Source: Gordonibacter sp034932485 (GTDB lineage: Bacteria > Actinomycetota > Coriobacteriia > Coriobacteriales > Eggerthellaceae). Taken from it: a stretch of DNA of 64,000 bases. The first letter of the stretch is position 1, and every line of letters starts with the position of its first letter. The notes under the pieces were generated by a model, which did not search any database, was not told the DNA's origin, and was given only the letters and a program-made list of their open reading frames with translations. The stretch covers positions 1-64,000 of the forward strand of contig JAYFOQ010000007.1 in NCBI GenBank assembly GCA_034932485.1, given 5' to 3'. A program made the translations under genes and the position numbers. Shown piece after piece: positions 34,164 to 43,080 of the stretch.

Positions 34164-34942
34164 TACAGGCTACCTTTCGTGGAGGGCAGTACACCTTCGA
34201 TACGGGGGTTTAAGGCAGTAGCCTCGCAGAGTACGCGTCCTACGGCCTTAAATACGGCCTCGAGAATATGGTGAGAATTTTCACCCTTATAGCCTACAAC
34301 ATGCAGCGTAATGCCAGCATTGGTTGCCAGCGCAATAAGGAACTCCTTCGCCAACGTGGTATCGAAGGTACCCACCATCTCAATTGGCAACGCCACATCG
34401 TAATGCAACTGCCCGCGGCCGGAAATGTCACAAGCAGCCAACACGAGGGCTTCATCCATTACTACGAACTGCGAGCCATACCGCACGATGCCGCGCTTAT
34501 CTCCCAACGCACTGGCAACAGCTTGGCCCAATACAATACCAACGTCCTCAACCGTATGATGAGCATCAACCTCGATATCGCCACTCGCTTGCACCGCAAG
34601 ATTGAACAGCCCATGACGGCCAAAAGCATCCAACAGGTGATCAAAAAAAGGAACCCCAGTAGCAACACAAGTAGACCCCGTACCATCCAAATCAAGAGTT
34701 AGTACGATGTCGGTTTCTTTGGTTGCACGGTGCATTTTAGCCACCCTCGAACAAGGTAATGCGTCCGCCGCCGCCTTTGTAGCCACCATCACCTCAGACC
34801 CTCGTACCTCGGCTTTATTATCAACCTGCGACACAGCAAAAGAATCCCGTATATTATCTGCACAATCTTTCAAAAAAGATACCTCTTCTTTTTTCTGGCT
34901 CACCCAACGATCGCACTGCTCAACTGGAAGCAAATCTGCCAT
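34163..34942 (-). CDS. hisB: Imidazoleglycerol-phosphate dehydratase with N-terminal extension
   Basis: HisB dehydrates IGP to imidazole acetol phosphate. The conserved core begins at about residue 70 (HRATKETDI) and keeps the Mn-binding motifs FFDHLLDAFGRHG, DAHHTVEDVG and ENSHHILEA. About 69 residues precede it that are not part of the usual enzyme and do not resemble the HAD phosphatase found in bifunctional HisB. The ATG at 34942 lies 10 bases after the hisC stop with AGGGG upstream. A second ATG at 34735 has GAGGGTGG upstream and would give the normal length, so the start is open. Confidence 0.92.
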   Translation of the reverse strand: MADLLPVEQCDRWVSQKKEEVSFLKDCADNIRDSFAVSQVDNKAEVRGSEVMVATKAAADALPCSRVAKMHRATKETDIVLTLDLDGTGSTCVATGVPFFDHLLDAFGRHGLFNLAVQASGDIEVDAHHTVEDVGIVLGQAVASALGDKRGIVRYGSQFVVMDEALVLAACDISGRGQLHYDVALPIEMVGTFDTTLAKEFLIALATNAGITLHVVGYKGENSHHILEAVFKAVGRVLCEATALNPRIEGVLPSTKGSL

Positions 34943-34952
34943 ACCTATTCCC

Positions 34953-36050
34953 CTAAGCGTTATCGGATCGAGTCGGTAGGTCGCACTTACCCATTACGGC
35001 ATCACGTAACGCATGAAGAAATGAGTTGTTCTCTTCAGGGGTTCCCACACTTATCCGCAAACAATCCTCTAAGTAGGGTGCACGGGAAAAGTCGCGCACA
35101 AGAATGCCCCGCGTATAAAGCATCTCCCAAATGGTGGCGGCATTTTGCACGCGAAGCAGCACATAGTTCGCATCAGATGGATACGACTTTACTCCCGGAA
35201 TGCGTTTCAAACCATCAACGATACGGGCACGTTCCTCGATAATGGTGCGAATGCCCGGTTCAAAGCTAGCGCGGTGAGCAAACACAACCTGAGCAACAGC
35301 CTGCGAAATTGCATCCACCGAATAGGGTTGGCGTACCTTCACGAACTCACGAATAACATCTGGATCGCCTAAAATATACCCCATACGCACACCTGCTAAG
35401 CTAAATGCCTTAGAAAAGGTACGCAAGATAACCAGGTTTTTATGCTGTTGCAAATAAGGACGGGTTGTGGAGCGAGAAAACTCAAAATACGCCTCATCTA
35501 CCATAACCAACGCATCGGTAGCCTCGAGCAATTTCACGATAAACGATTCGTTAGCAAGCTCCCCTGTTGGATTGTTGGGGCTGGTAACAATAAGATAGTC
35601 GATACCCCCTTGTGCAACACGCTCAAGTACAGCTTCCTCGTCAATGCGATAATCGACCATACGAGGGATATTCACAACTGTCGTATTCGTTAGGCGTGCA
35701 TTGTTTTCATACACCGAAAACGTAGGAGGAAGGTTCAAAAAGGTACGACCCGGCCCACCCCAAGCAAGCGCTAAATTAAACAGCAACTCATCGCCACCAT
35801 TGCCCACAAGCACCTGGTCACGATCGAGCCCATTGGCTTCAGCTATCATATCGCGCAAATCGTTTGCCAAAGGGTCCGGATAACGATTCAACGACACACG
35901 TTTCACCGCGCTCGTTATTTCGCGGCGTATTTCTTGGTCTACGTCTCGGGGGTTCTCGTTTGCTGAGAGAAACGCGTGCGCAGGCAGATACTTGGGATCG
36001 TAGGGTCTCATATCCGTAAGCTGCGGAGCAGCATCACACACGTTACGCAT
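34953..36050 (-). CDS. hisC: Histidinol-phosphate aminotransferase
   Basis: HisC is a PLP enzyme that transaminates imidazole acetol phosphate. The 365-residue protein has the PLP lysine in RTFSKAFSLAGVRMGY (about 220) and the SPNNPTG motif (about 150). The ATG at 36050 has GGGGGAG upstream and gives an 8-base overlap with hisD; a further upstream ATG lacks a ribosome binding site. Confidence 0.95.
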   Translation of the reverse strand: MRNVCDAAPQLTDMRPYDPKYLPAHAFLSANENPRDVDQEIRREITSAVKRVSLNRYPDPLANDLRDMIAEANGLDRDQVLVGNGGDELLFNLALAWGGPGRTFLNLPPTFSVYENNARLTNTTVVNIPRMVDYRIDEEAVLERVAQGGIDYLIVTSPNNPTGELANESFIVKLLEATDALVMVDEAYFEFSRSTTRPYLQQHKNLVILRTFSKAFSLAGVRMGYILGDPDVIREFVKVRQPYSVDAISQAVAQVVFAHRASFEPGIRTIIEERARIVDGLKRIPGVKSYPSDANYVLLRVQNAATIWEMLYTRGILVRDFSRAPYLEDCLRISVGTPEENNSFLHALRDAVMGKCDLPTRSDNA

Positions 36051-37428
36051 CGGCTCCCCCGTTATCTGCGTTACCAGCTGAGCCATTTATACTCGCTGTA
36101 CATCCGGCACCATTTCCACCTTCCATACCAAATACATTGCCCCAATTCAACAGATTCTTACGCATTTCAACGCTCATCGCGTGCGCCCAAAGACCTTCGT
36201 GGCGAGCAATAGTCATAACCGTGTCGGCATCATTAACCAGCGCCGCCGAAGAATACTGAATGACGCTTGATTTCTTCACAAACTCGTCTACCGAGAGGGG
36301 CGAGGCATAGCGAGCCGTGCCACCCGTTGGTAGCGTGTGGTTCGGTCCAGCCGCATAATCACCCACAGCCTCCGGCGTCCAGGGACCTAAAAAGATGGCA
36401 CCAGCATTGCGAATGGAACCCAACAGATCGAAGGCGTGATCGAGATGTAGTTCCAAATGTTCAGGAGCGATAACATTTACGGCATCGAGCGCCTGGGCAA
36501 GATCGCTGCACACCACAATAAGGCCCTGATCGGCAAGTGATGCTGCCGTAATCTCAGCACGCGTTGAGGTACGCATATGACACTCAACCATACGCTCCAC
36601 CTCGTCGGCATAAGCCTCGTCAAACGTAATTAAATAACAGGTAGCCAGGGGGTCGTGCTCGGCTTGAGCCATAAGATCTATTGCTACCAAAGCCGCGTCT
36701 GCAGCCGCATCAGCTACGACGCACACCTCGGAGGGACCCGCAATCATATCAATGCCCACATCACCCGACACAACCTTCTTTGCGGCAGCAACATACGCGT
36801 TACCCGGCCCCGTAATTTTCACCACCGGCTTAATTGACTCGGTACCATAGGCTAGCGCAGCCACCGCTTGGGCCCCACCCACGGAATATATCTCGTTAAC
36901 GCCCGCAATACGACACGCTTCCAAAATAGCCGGATCCAACGTGCCATCTGGTGTTGGCGGCGTCACACATACAATGCGTGGCACGCCCGCTACAACAGCA
37001 GGCAAAGCGTTCATCAGCACCGACGAAGGGTACAATGCACGCCCTCCCGGTACGTAAATACCTACCGATTCCAGCGGCTCAACCTTACTGCCCACCAGCG
37101 CGCCATCTTCTCGCACCGTGAACCAGCTTTGCTGGCGCTGGCGTTCGTGAAAATCGCGAATTTGATCGGCGGCTTGACGCAAGGCCTTCGCCGTCTTCTC
37201 ATCCACGCTTGCAGCAGCATCGGCAATGGCAGCATAAGGAACACGGAAGTCCTCAACACACACACCATCGAACTTCTCAGTGAATTCACGTAGGGCCACA
37301 TCTCCACGCTCACGCACTTGCTCAATGATGTCAGTTGCTGCAACAAGGGCGGAGGCATTAAACGCACCCGTACGCTTGAGATGGGCGTTTGAGAATACCT
37401 CCCCAGATTTCAGTACAATACGGCGCAT
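36043..37428 (-). CDS. hisD: Histidinol dehydrogenase
   Basis: HisD oxidises histidinol to histidine with two NAD. The 461-residue protein has the signatures YVPGGRALYPS (about 128), the GPSEV(C) region and the catalytic Glu-His pair in APEHLELH, followed by the metal-site GPNHTLPTGG. A short Gly/Asn/Ala-rich tail is extra. It starts three bases after the HisZ-HisG fusion gene. Confidence 0.97.
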   Translation of the reverse strand: MRRIVLKSGEVFSNAHLKRTGAFNASALVAATDIIEQVRERGDVALREFTEKFDGVCVEDFRVPYAAIADAAASVDEKTAKALRQAADQIRDFHERQRQQSWFTVREDGALVGSKVEPLESVGIYVPGGRALYPSSVLMNALPAVVAGVPRIVCVTPPTPDGTLDPAILEACRIAGVNEIYSVGGAQAVAALAYGTESIKPVVKITGPGNAYVAAAKKVVSGDVGIDMIAGPSEVCVVADAAADAALVAIDLMAQAEHDPLATCYLITFDEAYADEVERMVECHMRTSTRAEITAASLADQGLIVVCSDLAQALDAVNVIAPEHLELHLDHAFDLLGSIRNAGAIFLGPWTPEAVGDYAAGPNHTLPTGGTARYASPLSVDEFVKKSSVIQYSSAALVNDADTVMTIARHEGLWAHAMSVEMRKNLLNWGNVFGMEGGNGAGCTASINGSAGNADNGGADA

Positions 37429-37431
37429 GGA

Positions 37432-39108
37432 CTACTCCTTTTCCTTGCAGGCTTCGCACGTAGAAGGCTCGGCACCCTCTTGTAGTGCTTGAGCCAATTG
37501 TACGATACGAGGGTCGGTACGAAATGCGCAGGTGTTCGAAAAGAAGCGCGCTGTAGACGAAAGGACATCATCCACAATGACAAGATCATTCTCGCGTAGG
37601 GTCGTACCAGTAGCAGTGATATCCACGATACGCTCGGCCATGCCTGTTAGCGGCGCCAGCTCTATATTGCCGTGCAGCTTCACTATTTCCACCTGAACAC
37701 CCGTTTTTGCATAATGTGCGCGCGTGATACGAGGATATTTTGTAGCCACGCGAAGGGAGCCAAGGCGCCGATAATGGTCACGGACAGCATCGGTTGCACC
37801 AGCCGGTTCGGCCACCACAAATCGACAGGCACCAAACTTCAAGTCGGCAAGTTCCACCACATCGGGATTAGCCTCAAGCAGCGAGTCTTTGCCGCATATG
37901 CCGCAGTCAGCCGCACCTAACGCCACAAATGCAGGCGCGTCGGTGGGGCGCACAATAACATACTCAACCCCAGGATTGCGAATAATAAGCGCACGACCGG
38001 CATCGGCCAAACCTGTCACGTCTAGCCCTGCGCCCTCAAGTGCGGCGATCGTGTCGGCATTGAGTGAGCCTTTCGGAACAGCGATACGCAGAGGACGACC
38101 CTCAGCTTGGCTTTCCGCAGGTGTACGCTCCGATACTGCGGCGGCCGCCATAGCTTGCTCAAGGAAGAACGCAAAGCCCGCAGCAGGACGATTTGCCCCA
38201 TAAGCGCCAATCATGTTATCGTAGCGACCGCCGCCGCCGAGTGGCGTACCTAAACCGGGTGCATAGGCTTCAAAGACGATACCCGTGTAGTAATCAAACG
38301 AGCTCATAACCGAAAAATCAACTAATAGTCGATCAGCCAAACCAGCTTCAACAAGGGCATCAAACGATGCCGCAAAGTCGTCTAGCCCATCTTCACACCC
38401 GAGCGGAGCCACGAGCGACCGCACTCGCTCAATAGCTTCACGCTTGCCGCGGATGCGAGGCAACAAGGAGATAGCCTCTGCAAACGGCAAGGGAACGCCA
38501 ACCTCCGTGGCTTGCGCGGCAAGTCGATCAATCTCGACAAAATTCGAAGCATGAAATGCATCGAGTACCCAAGCTCTCCAGGATAGAGGAGCGCCACTTT
38601 TCTCAAGCAGCGCACGTAACACGCCCACCGTAGCCACCGCCAACTTGAAGTCGCGCACACCCGCCAGCTGAAGCGCATCGACCAAGAGTCCCACCACCTC
38701 AGCATCGGCGGATACGCCAGCCTCACCGATGCACTCAATACCGATTTGCGTCAGTTCACGTGCAGCGGCCTGCATCTGACCTTCAGCCTCACGAAACACA
38801 CGCTGTAAATAACGGAGACGCAGCGGTTCAGGCTGGTCGGACAAACGCGTGGCAACCATGCGCGCAACCTGTAACGTCACATCAGGACGCATGGCCAGCA
38901 GATCACCTTGGGAATCGAACAACTTGAACGGAGACCCAGCCATTCTCCCCGACGCACGAAGGACATCCATAACCTCCAATGTAGGCGTCTCTACAGGTGT
39001 GTAACCACAGGCAGCAAAACGCGCCTGAACCTCATGCGAAATGCGCTCACGCGTCTGCGCTTCATCGCCGAGTACGTCTCTAAACCCTGCCGGTGTCACG
39101 AAATCCAT
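37432..39108 (-). CDS. HisZ-HisG fusion, ATP phosphoribosyltransferase
   Basis: The 558-residue protein joins a HisZ regulatory domain (about 1-325, class II HisRS-like, with motif 2 region RYLQRVFREAEGQ and GGGGRYDNMIG) to a short-form HisG catalytic domain (about 338-550, LRIAVPKGSLN, then the PRPP site DITATGTTLREN). In other bacteria these are separate subunits of a hetero-octamer that starts histidine synthesis and is inhibited by histidine. Here they are one chain with a linker of about 12 residues. A Cys-containing tail ends the protein. The ATG at 39108 has AGAGGA upstream. It is the first gene of the his operon. Confidence 0.94.
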   Translation of the reverse strand: MDFVTPAGFRDVLGDEAQTRERISHEVQARFAACGYTPVETPTLEVMDVLRASGRMAGSPFKLFDSQGDLLAMRPDVTLQVARMVATRLSDQPEPLRLRYLQRVFREAEGQMQAAARELTQIGIECIGEAGVSADAEVVGLLVDALQLAGVRDFKLAVATVGVLRALLEKSGAPLSWRAWVLDAFHASNFVEIDRLAAQATEVGVPLPFAEAISLLPRIRGKREAIERVRSLVAPLGCEDGLDDFAASFDALVEAGLADRLLVDFSVMSSFDYYTGIVFEAYAPGLGTPLGGGGRYDNMIGAYGANRPAAGFAFFLEQAMAAAAVSERTPAESQAEGRPLRIAVPKGSLNADTIAALEGAGLDVTGLADAGRALIIRNPGVEYVIVRPTDAPAFVALGAADCGICGKDSLLEANPDVVELADLKFGACRFVVAEPAGATDAVRDHYRRLGSLRVATKYPRITRAHYAKTGVQVEIVKLHGNIELAPLTGMAERIVDITATGTTLRENDLVIVDDVLSSTARFFSNTCAFRTDPRIVQLAQALQEGAEPSTCEACKEKE

Positions 39109-39290
39109 GTCCTCTTCTTTCTGCATATCAACGAATCGGGAAAAGGGCGACAAGCGGATACCTGGACAGGAAGTTCTTTCCCTAGATGCCACAGATGCTC
39201 AGCTGAACCGCGGTTTCGCTCGAACGATTTCCCACAAGACGCAGTTCTATCGCCTCAATGCCGTCAAAGCCGCTGCTCGCCTCTCCTTCT

Positions 39291-39346
39291 CTAAATACTT
39301 CCGATACTTTATCACAGTAGAGTGTTAAAGCATCGGAAGTATTTAG
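39291..39346 (-). promoter_or_regulatory. Long inverted repeat in the his leader
   Basis: Arms 39291-39310 and 39327-39346 pair over 20 positions with a 16-base loop. The only mismatch becomes a G-U pair in minus-strand RNA. It can act as an mRNA hairpin or as a DNA operator for a dimeric repressor. It is not followed by a T-run, so a simple terminator is unlikely. Confidence 0.55.
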
Positions 39347-39547
39347 ATAATTAGCATAATTCCACGATAGCATCATTTCGACAAACCATAGACCCTTCCC
39401 GTCAAAGGTTTTCGTAAGCTATCGCACAGACAACAGCTTCGGTAAAGGAACCGTTCCCGACCTGCGGAAGACCTTCGGTCACCGAGAGCCCGGTTGTTAT
39501 TCATTGCTCTTTAAATAGAAGAACATCCCAGTCTCTGCAAATAGAAA

Positions 39548-39583
39548 ATGCCCGGCCTGCGTTGAGCTTCGCAGGTCGGGCAT
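39548..39583 (-). terminator. Terminator of the large surface-protein gene
   Basis: A 14-bp GC-rich inverted repeat with one imperfect pair is followed on the minus strand by TTTTCTATTT, nine bases after the gene's end. Confidence 0.8.
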
Positions 39584-39591
39584 CGAAACGA

Positions 39592-42500
39592 TCAAAGAAC
39601 ACGCACTGGCCATAACTTGTGCTTGTAGCCCCAGTTCGGAGGTGACACCTTGTACACTTCACGGTGCCAGCTGAGCAGCATATTACGTGTCACCCCGCCG
39701 GTCTTCAGATCAAATACGTCCACCTTTACCTCGCGCTCGTGCTCTATCGCGGTTCGATCTATGGTCTTTGAGTAGGACGCATTACTCACCGCAATCAGAC
39801 TCGAGGGGCGCTCCTCCCAGTACCAACCGCGCCAAAGGTGATCACTATTAAAGTCTCCGACGTTTTGAGGGTTTCCTCGCCCGGCATACGAGCTTACACC
39901 CACCCCCAGCGCCATTAGTTCGGCATAGAGGCTGTCGGCGCCTTCGAAGTTTTTCACGAGCCGCACTTGCTTCAGATTCGACTGCATCTGATCCCATTGA
40001 CCAAGGTTGATGTATCCATGGTTGTCGAATTCGAACTTGTGTATTGCCCCCTCGTCGACATTCTTTCCAAACCCGTCCACCGCCACGTTGCTATAGGTGT
40101 TCGAGGCGAGCAAGGTGCTGGCATCGTACACCTTATTGGTCACGAGATTTTTGATCTTGCCATTCGCTAAGGCTTGCGTATTCTGGTAATAATCCGAAGG
40201 TTTCGCCAAGTAGGGTTTTCCCTTGTCGTCAAGCTCCACGGTACCGTATATCTTCAGGGTAACTCGTTCTGCCTGCGATTTAAGGCTTTCGATGTTTTTA
40301 CTGTATGGGCCATCACCACCGGAAAACGGATCATCCGGATCGCCTTCTATACCATTCAACGCGTTCAAGTACGCCATCGTTGAACCGTAGCCATACGTGT
40401 AGGCGGTAAACAAACTTCCTAGATAGGTCGACTTCGCAGAGAACGTCTCAGGATCCCAATTGTAGTAAGACTCCAGCCAACTGTAGTATTCCGAAACAAC
40501 GTCTTCACCTTGTCCCAAGATCAAGTCGCCCAAGGCCATGGTTTCAGCATACGAGGTCGTTCCGGTCAGGTTCTCCTGCTTTTTCATTGCCCGGACATAA
40601 TTACCGAGCAACTTTTTGTTTTTGCCGTTGAAATCATCGTATGATTCACCGGTGTCGGTCTTATCGATGTTCTGAATAAGTGTCTCGTACAATCCGCCGT
40701 ATCCATCCAGCGTGGTCATGCGGTGTTTGATCTCAGCCCAATTCGCCACGTATCCCGCGCGCTTATCGATTTGGTCAAGTTTGCCAGCCAACCCCTCGAT
40801 CTCTCTTTGCATAACGGTCATCTGGCCTTCCATCGTCTTCAACTCGTTGTAGATGTCAGTCAGCGTAACCTCGGGGGTAGTGTTCAAGAAGCTTGCGATA
40901 AGTCCGAGCAGCGACCCAATGCCGTTCGAGATGTTACCCTTTCCCTGCGCGAAGCCACCAATGGCGTTAGCGAGGAACTCCAACGTTTCGAAAGCCGTCT
41001 TCGCATCGTCGGTCGGATTACCCAAAACACTGGCTTGCGAGAGCGAGCCTTGGACCAGACCAACATCGCACGCATCCTGCCCGATGCCGTAGGCATTTAG
41101 CACCACACCATCGGCCAGGCGCACCTGGGCGCAGGAAACAAGCGCTTCTATGTTTTCGCGCAAGGTGCCTTCCGCATCCTCCACGCCAAGCTCCGAAAAG
41201 CTCGCCTTCAAATCCTCGACCGCATCAGCAGGCAGATTAAAGAAGAAGGAAAACGAGAAACCATCGTCGTAAAGCTCGCCCAATTCGACCGTCTCGTTGC
41301 CCAAGAAGCCGCCATCCACTTGCTCCGAGAACAGAGGAAACGTCACCTGATCCATGCTTTGCAGATCGAGTGTTCCGTCTTCCACGGCAAGCTGTACCTG
41401 GCCGTACACCTTCACCATTCCCTCTGCTGAGTCTTCAACGTCGGTCACCGAAACCAACCCGCGCGGTGCCGCGTAAATCGCGGAGGCAAGCGATACAGCT
41501 GGCCCCTCGACTAGGTCGCTCGTGAGGTTGATAACGGGATGTCCAACCAACAACGATCCCTCTACCATAAGCTCGTCTTCGCCCTTCGCGTCAAGAACAT
41601 CCCCCAACGCCTCGAACTGATCTTGCGGCGTGGATGCTACCACCTTCACCTGCAGTTCTGCATGGTGATCGTCATTGGCATCAACTGCGAAGCCGACCGC
41701 ACTCAAAGCCTGGTTGGAGAACGTGAAGGCAGCTGTACTTGCGTCAGCGACAAAGCGGCCATTCTCAACGCTCAGGGGAATGGTAAACACGGATGTTCCT
41801 GCATCGTAGGAACCCTGTTCGGGGTCGAATACGACTACAGGGCTCTCAACCGCCACAAGGGCACTTCCCCGCGCGGAGGCATCGGTAAACGAGCCATTGG
41901 GGAACACGATGAGACCGTCTCCTCCGGCATCACCCGTGTCACCGTCAAGCAGCACCTCCACCTCACAGTCGGACAAGCGCTCAACAGAATAGATAGACAG
42001 CGCCTCGAATTGCTCGCCGAGAACAAGATCGTTCTTTGACAGGTCATCAGCGAAAGGAACGTCAGAAACAAGCCTAATGACAGCCGACTGAGCGTTAGCC
42101 GAGATGCCCTGACCGTCGGATGTGACCACTTGGGCTATAGAGGCGTTATCAACTATCGACACCGACCCCACGACAAGCTGTGCCTCGACAGCAAGCGACG
42201 GCGACGAGCAAACCGCCTTGCCCGAAATGGTAAAACCAGCTACCCCTCCCGCTTCTTCGCCCCACGCGATCGAGGGGAACGAGGGCGCCAAACCTACGAC
42301 GAGCGCCACTGCAAGAAACAACGAAATGCCTTGTCCCGCTTTCGCCCGAAGTGACCGGTTACGCGCGAACAATACGCAACAGAGCACGGCAAGCGCCGCC
42401 ACACCCAAAGCAAGCGCCCCGACGACACCGGGGGGAAGTGCGTCGCCCGTGGAAACAAGTTTACCCGCCGTCGAGACCGAACCCTCGCCCATCTTCACGC

Positions 42501-42939
42501 TCAATACCAGTTCTAGCATCCCACCGGGCTCAACCCTAGCCGCCATACCCGACAAAGATGCGGACGAATCGACCAGAGTTGCGCCCTGAGGCAAGACAGC
42601 CTGCAAGCACACGTCGCTCCATGCATTCACTGAATCATTGAGCGCACGAAACGTCACCACGGCCGTCTCGCCGGTCGCATAAGACTGTTGATCAAACGAA
42701 CCCGTCAATCGCGCCGACGCAGCAACGTTCTCGAGAACAGCCTCGGCCGACCCTACGTCCCCCTGAATCCCGACTTCATCTGCGAGAGCATGCGCGGGCA
42801 AGCCGAACATAGTCGCCCATATCAGAAACAGTAATACGAGGAGGGATACGGAAACCAGCACCAGCCGTCTGGGGCATAGGATGCACGCAGCAGCGCGGGC
42901 ATCCTGATTGGATGCCGACAAGAAACAAGACGGGCTCAT
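39592..42939 (-). CDS. Large surface protein of unknown function with two membrane-anchor/signal segments
   Basis: The 1115-residue protein is not recognised. It starts with a signal-like helix (about 25-45, cleavage after AHALA), then a DUF11-like beta domain (about 60-160). A transmembrane helix (171-191) with a basic stop follows, then a second signal-like segment (204-226, ending SIAWG). After that come a long beta-rich region (about 230-630) and a helical region (about 640-740) with a hydrophobic Gly-rich helix and coiled-coil. The remainder is mixed and Tyr/Trp-rich at the end. It looks like an anchored protein fused in frame to a secreted one. The ATG at 42939 has GAGGT upstream. It is a single gene with its own terminator. 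Confidence 0.6.
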   Translation of the reverse strand: MSPSCFLSASNQDARAAACILCPRRLVLVSVSLLVLLFLIWATMFGLPAHALADEVGIQGDVGSAEAVLENVAASARLTGSFDQQSYATGETAVVTFRALNDSVNAWSDVCLQAVLPQGATLVDSSASLSGMAARVEPGGMLELVLSVKMGEGSVSTAGKLVSTGDALPPGVVGALALGVAALAVLCCVLFARNRSLRAKAGQGISLFLAVALVVGLAPSFPSIAWGEEAGGVAGFTISGKAVCSSPSLAVEAQLVVGSVSIVDNASIAQVVTSDGQGISANAQSAVIRLVSDVPFADDLSKNDLVLGEQFEALSIYSVERLSDCEVEVLLDGDTGDAGGDGLIVFPNGSFTDASARGSALVAVESPVVVFDPEQGSYDAGTSVFTIPLSVENGRFVADASTAAFTFSNQALSAVGFAVDANDDHHAELQVKVVASTPQDQFEALGDVLDAKGEDELMVEGSLLVGHPVINLTSDLVEGPAVSLASAIYAAPRGLVSVTDVEDSAEGMVKVYGQVQLAVEDGTLDLQSMDQVTFPLFSEQVDGGFLGNETVELGELYDDGFSFSFFFNLPADAVEDLKASFSELGVEDAEGTLRENIEALVSCAQVRLADGVVLNAYGIGQDACDVGLVQGSLSQASVLGNPTDDAKTAFETLEFLANAIGGFAQGKGNISNGIGSLLGLIASFLNTTPEVTLTDIYNELKTMEGQMTVMQREIEGLAGKLDQIDKRAGYVANWAEIKHRMTTLDGYGGLYETLIQNIDKTDTGESYDDFNGKNKKLLGNYVRAMKKQENLTGTTSYAETMALGDLILGQGEDVVSEYYSWLESYYNWDPETFSAKSTYLGSLFTAYTYGYGSTMAYLNALNGIEGDPDDPFSGGDGPYSKNIESLKSQAERVTLKIYGTVELDDKGKPYLAKPSDYYQNTQALANGKIKNLVTNKVYDASTLLASNTYSNVAVDGFGKNVDEGAIHKFEFDNHGYINLGQWDQMQSNLKQVRLVKNFEGADSLYAELMALGVGVSSYAGRGNPQNVGDFNSDHLWRGWYWEERPSSLIAVSNASYSKTIDRTAIEHEREVKVDVFDLKTGGVTRNMLLSWHREVYKVSPPNWGYKHKLWPVRVL

Positions 42940-43080
42940 AGTACCTCGATTCAACGAAAGGGCTCTTCCGTCAATTATATGAGCCGTCCGCACACTTCAA
43001 ACTAGCCTTGTTCGCTGGAAAAACGACTACTTTCGAAGCATACTCAGCATCTACCGACCGGCGCCCCCTCTGAAGGTGCC

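Larger units (their letters stand above)
39109..39591. other. his operon leader and upstream region
   Basis: This stretch of 483 bases has no supported gene. It holds a 20-bp inverted repeat (39291-39346) ahead of the his operon, A/T-rich sequence around 39340-39365 where the promoter is likely, and the terminator of the surface-protein gene (39548-39583). No leader peptide rich in His codons was found, so classical His attenuation is not supported. Confidence 0.5.

Noticed and set aside
34736..34942. HAD phosphatase part of a bifunctional HisB
   Set aside because: The extension is too short and lacks the DxD motif of HAD phosphatases.
39182..39376. His leader peptide for attenuation
   Set aside because: The possible frames here contain no run of His codons.
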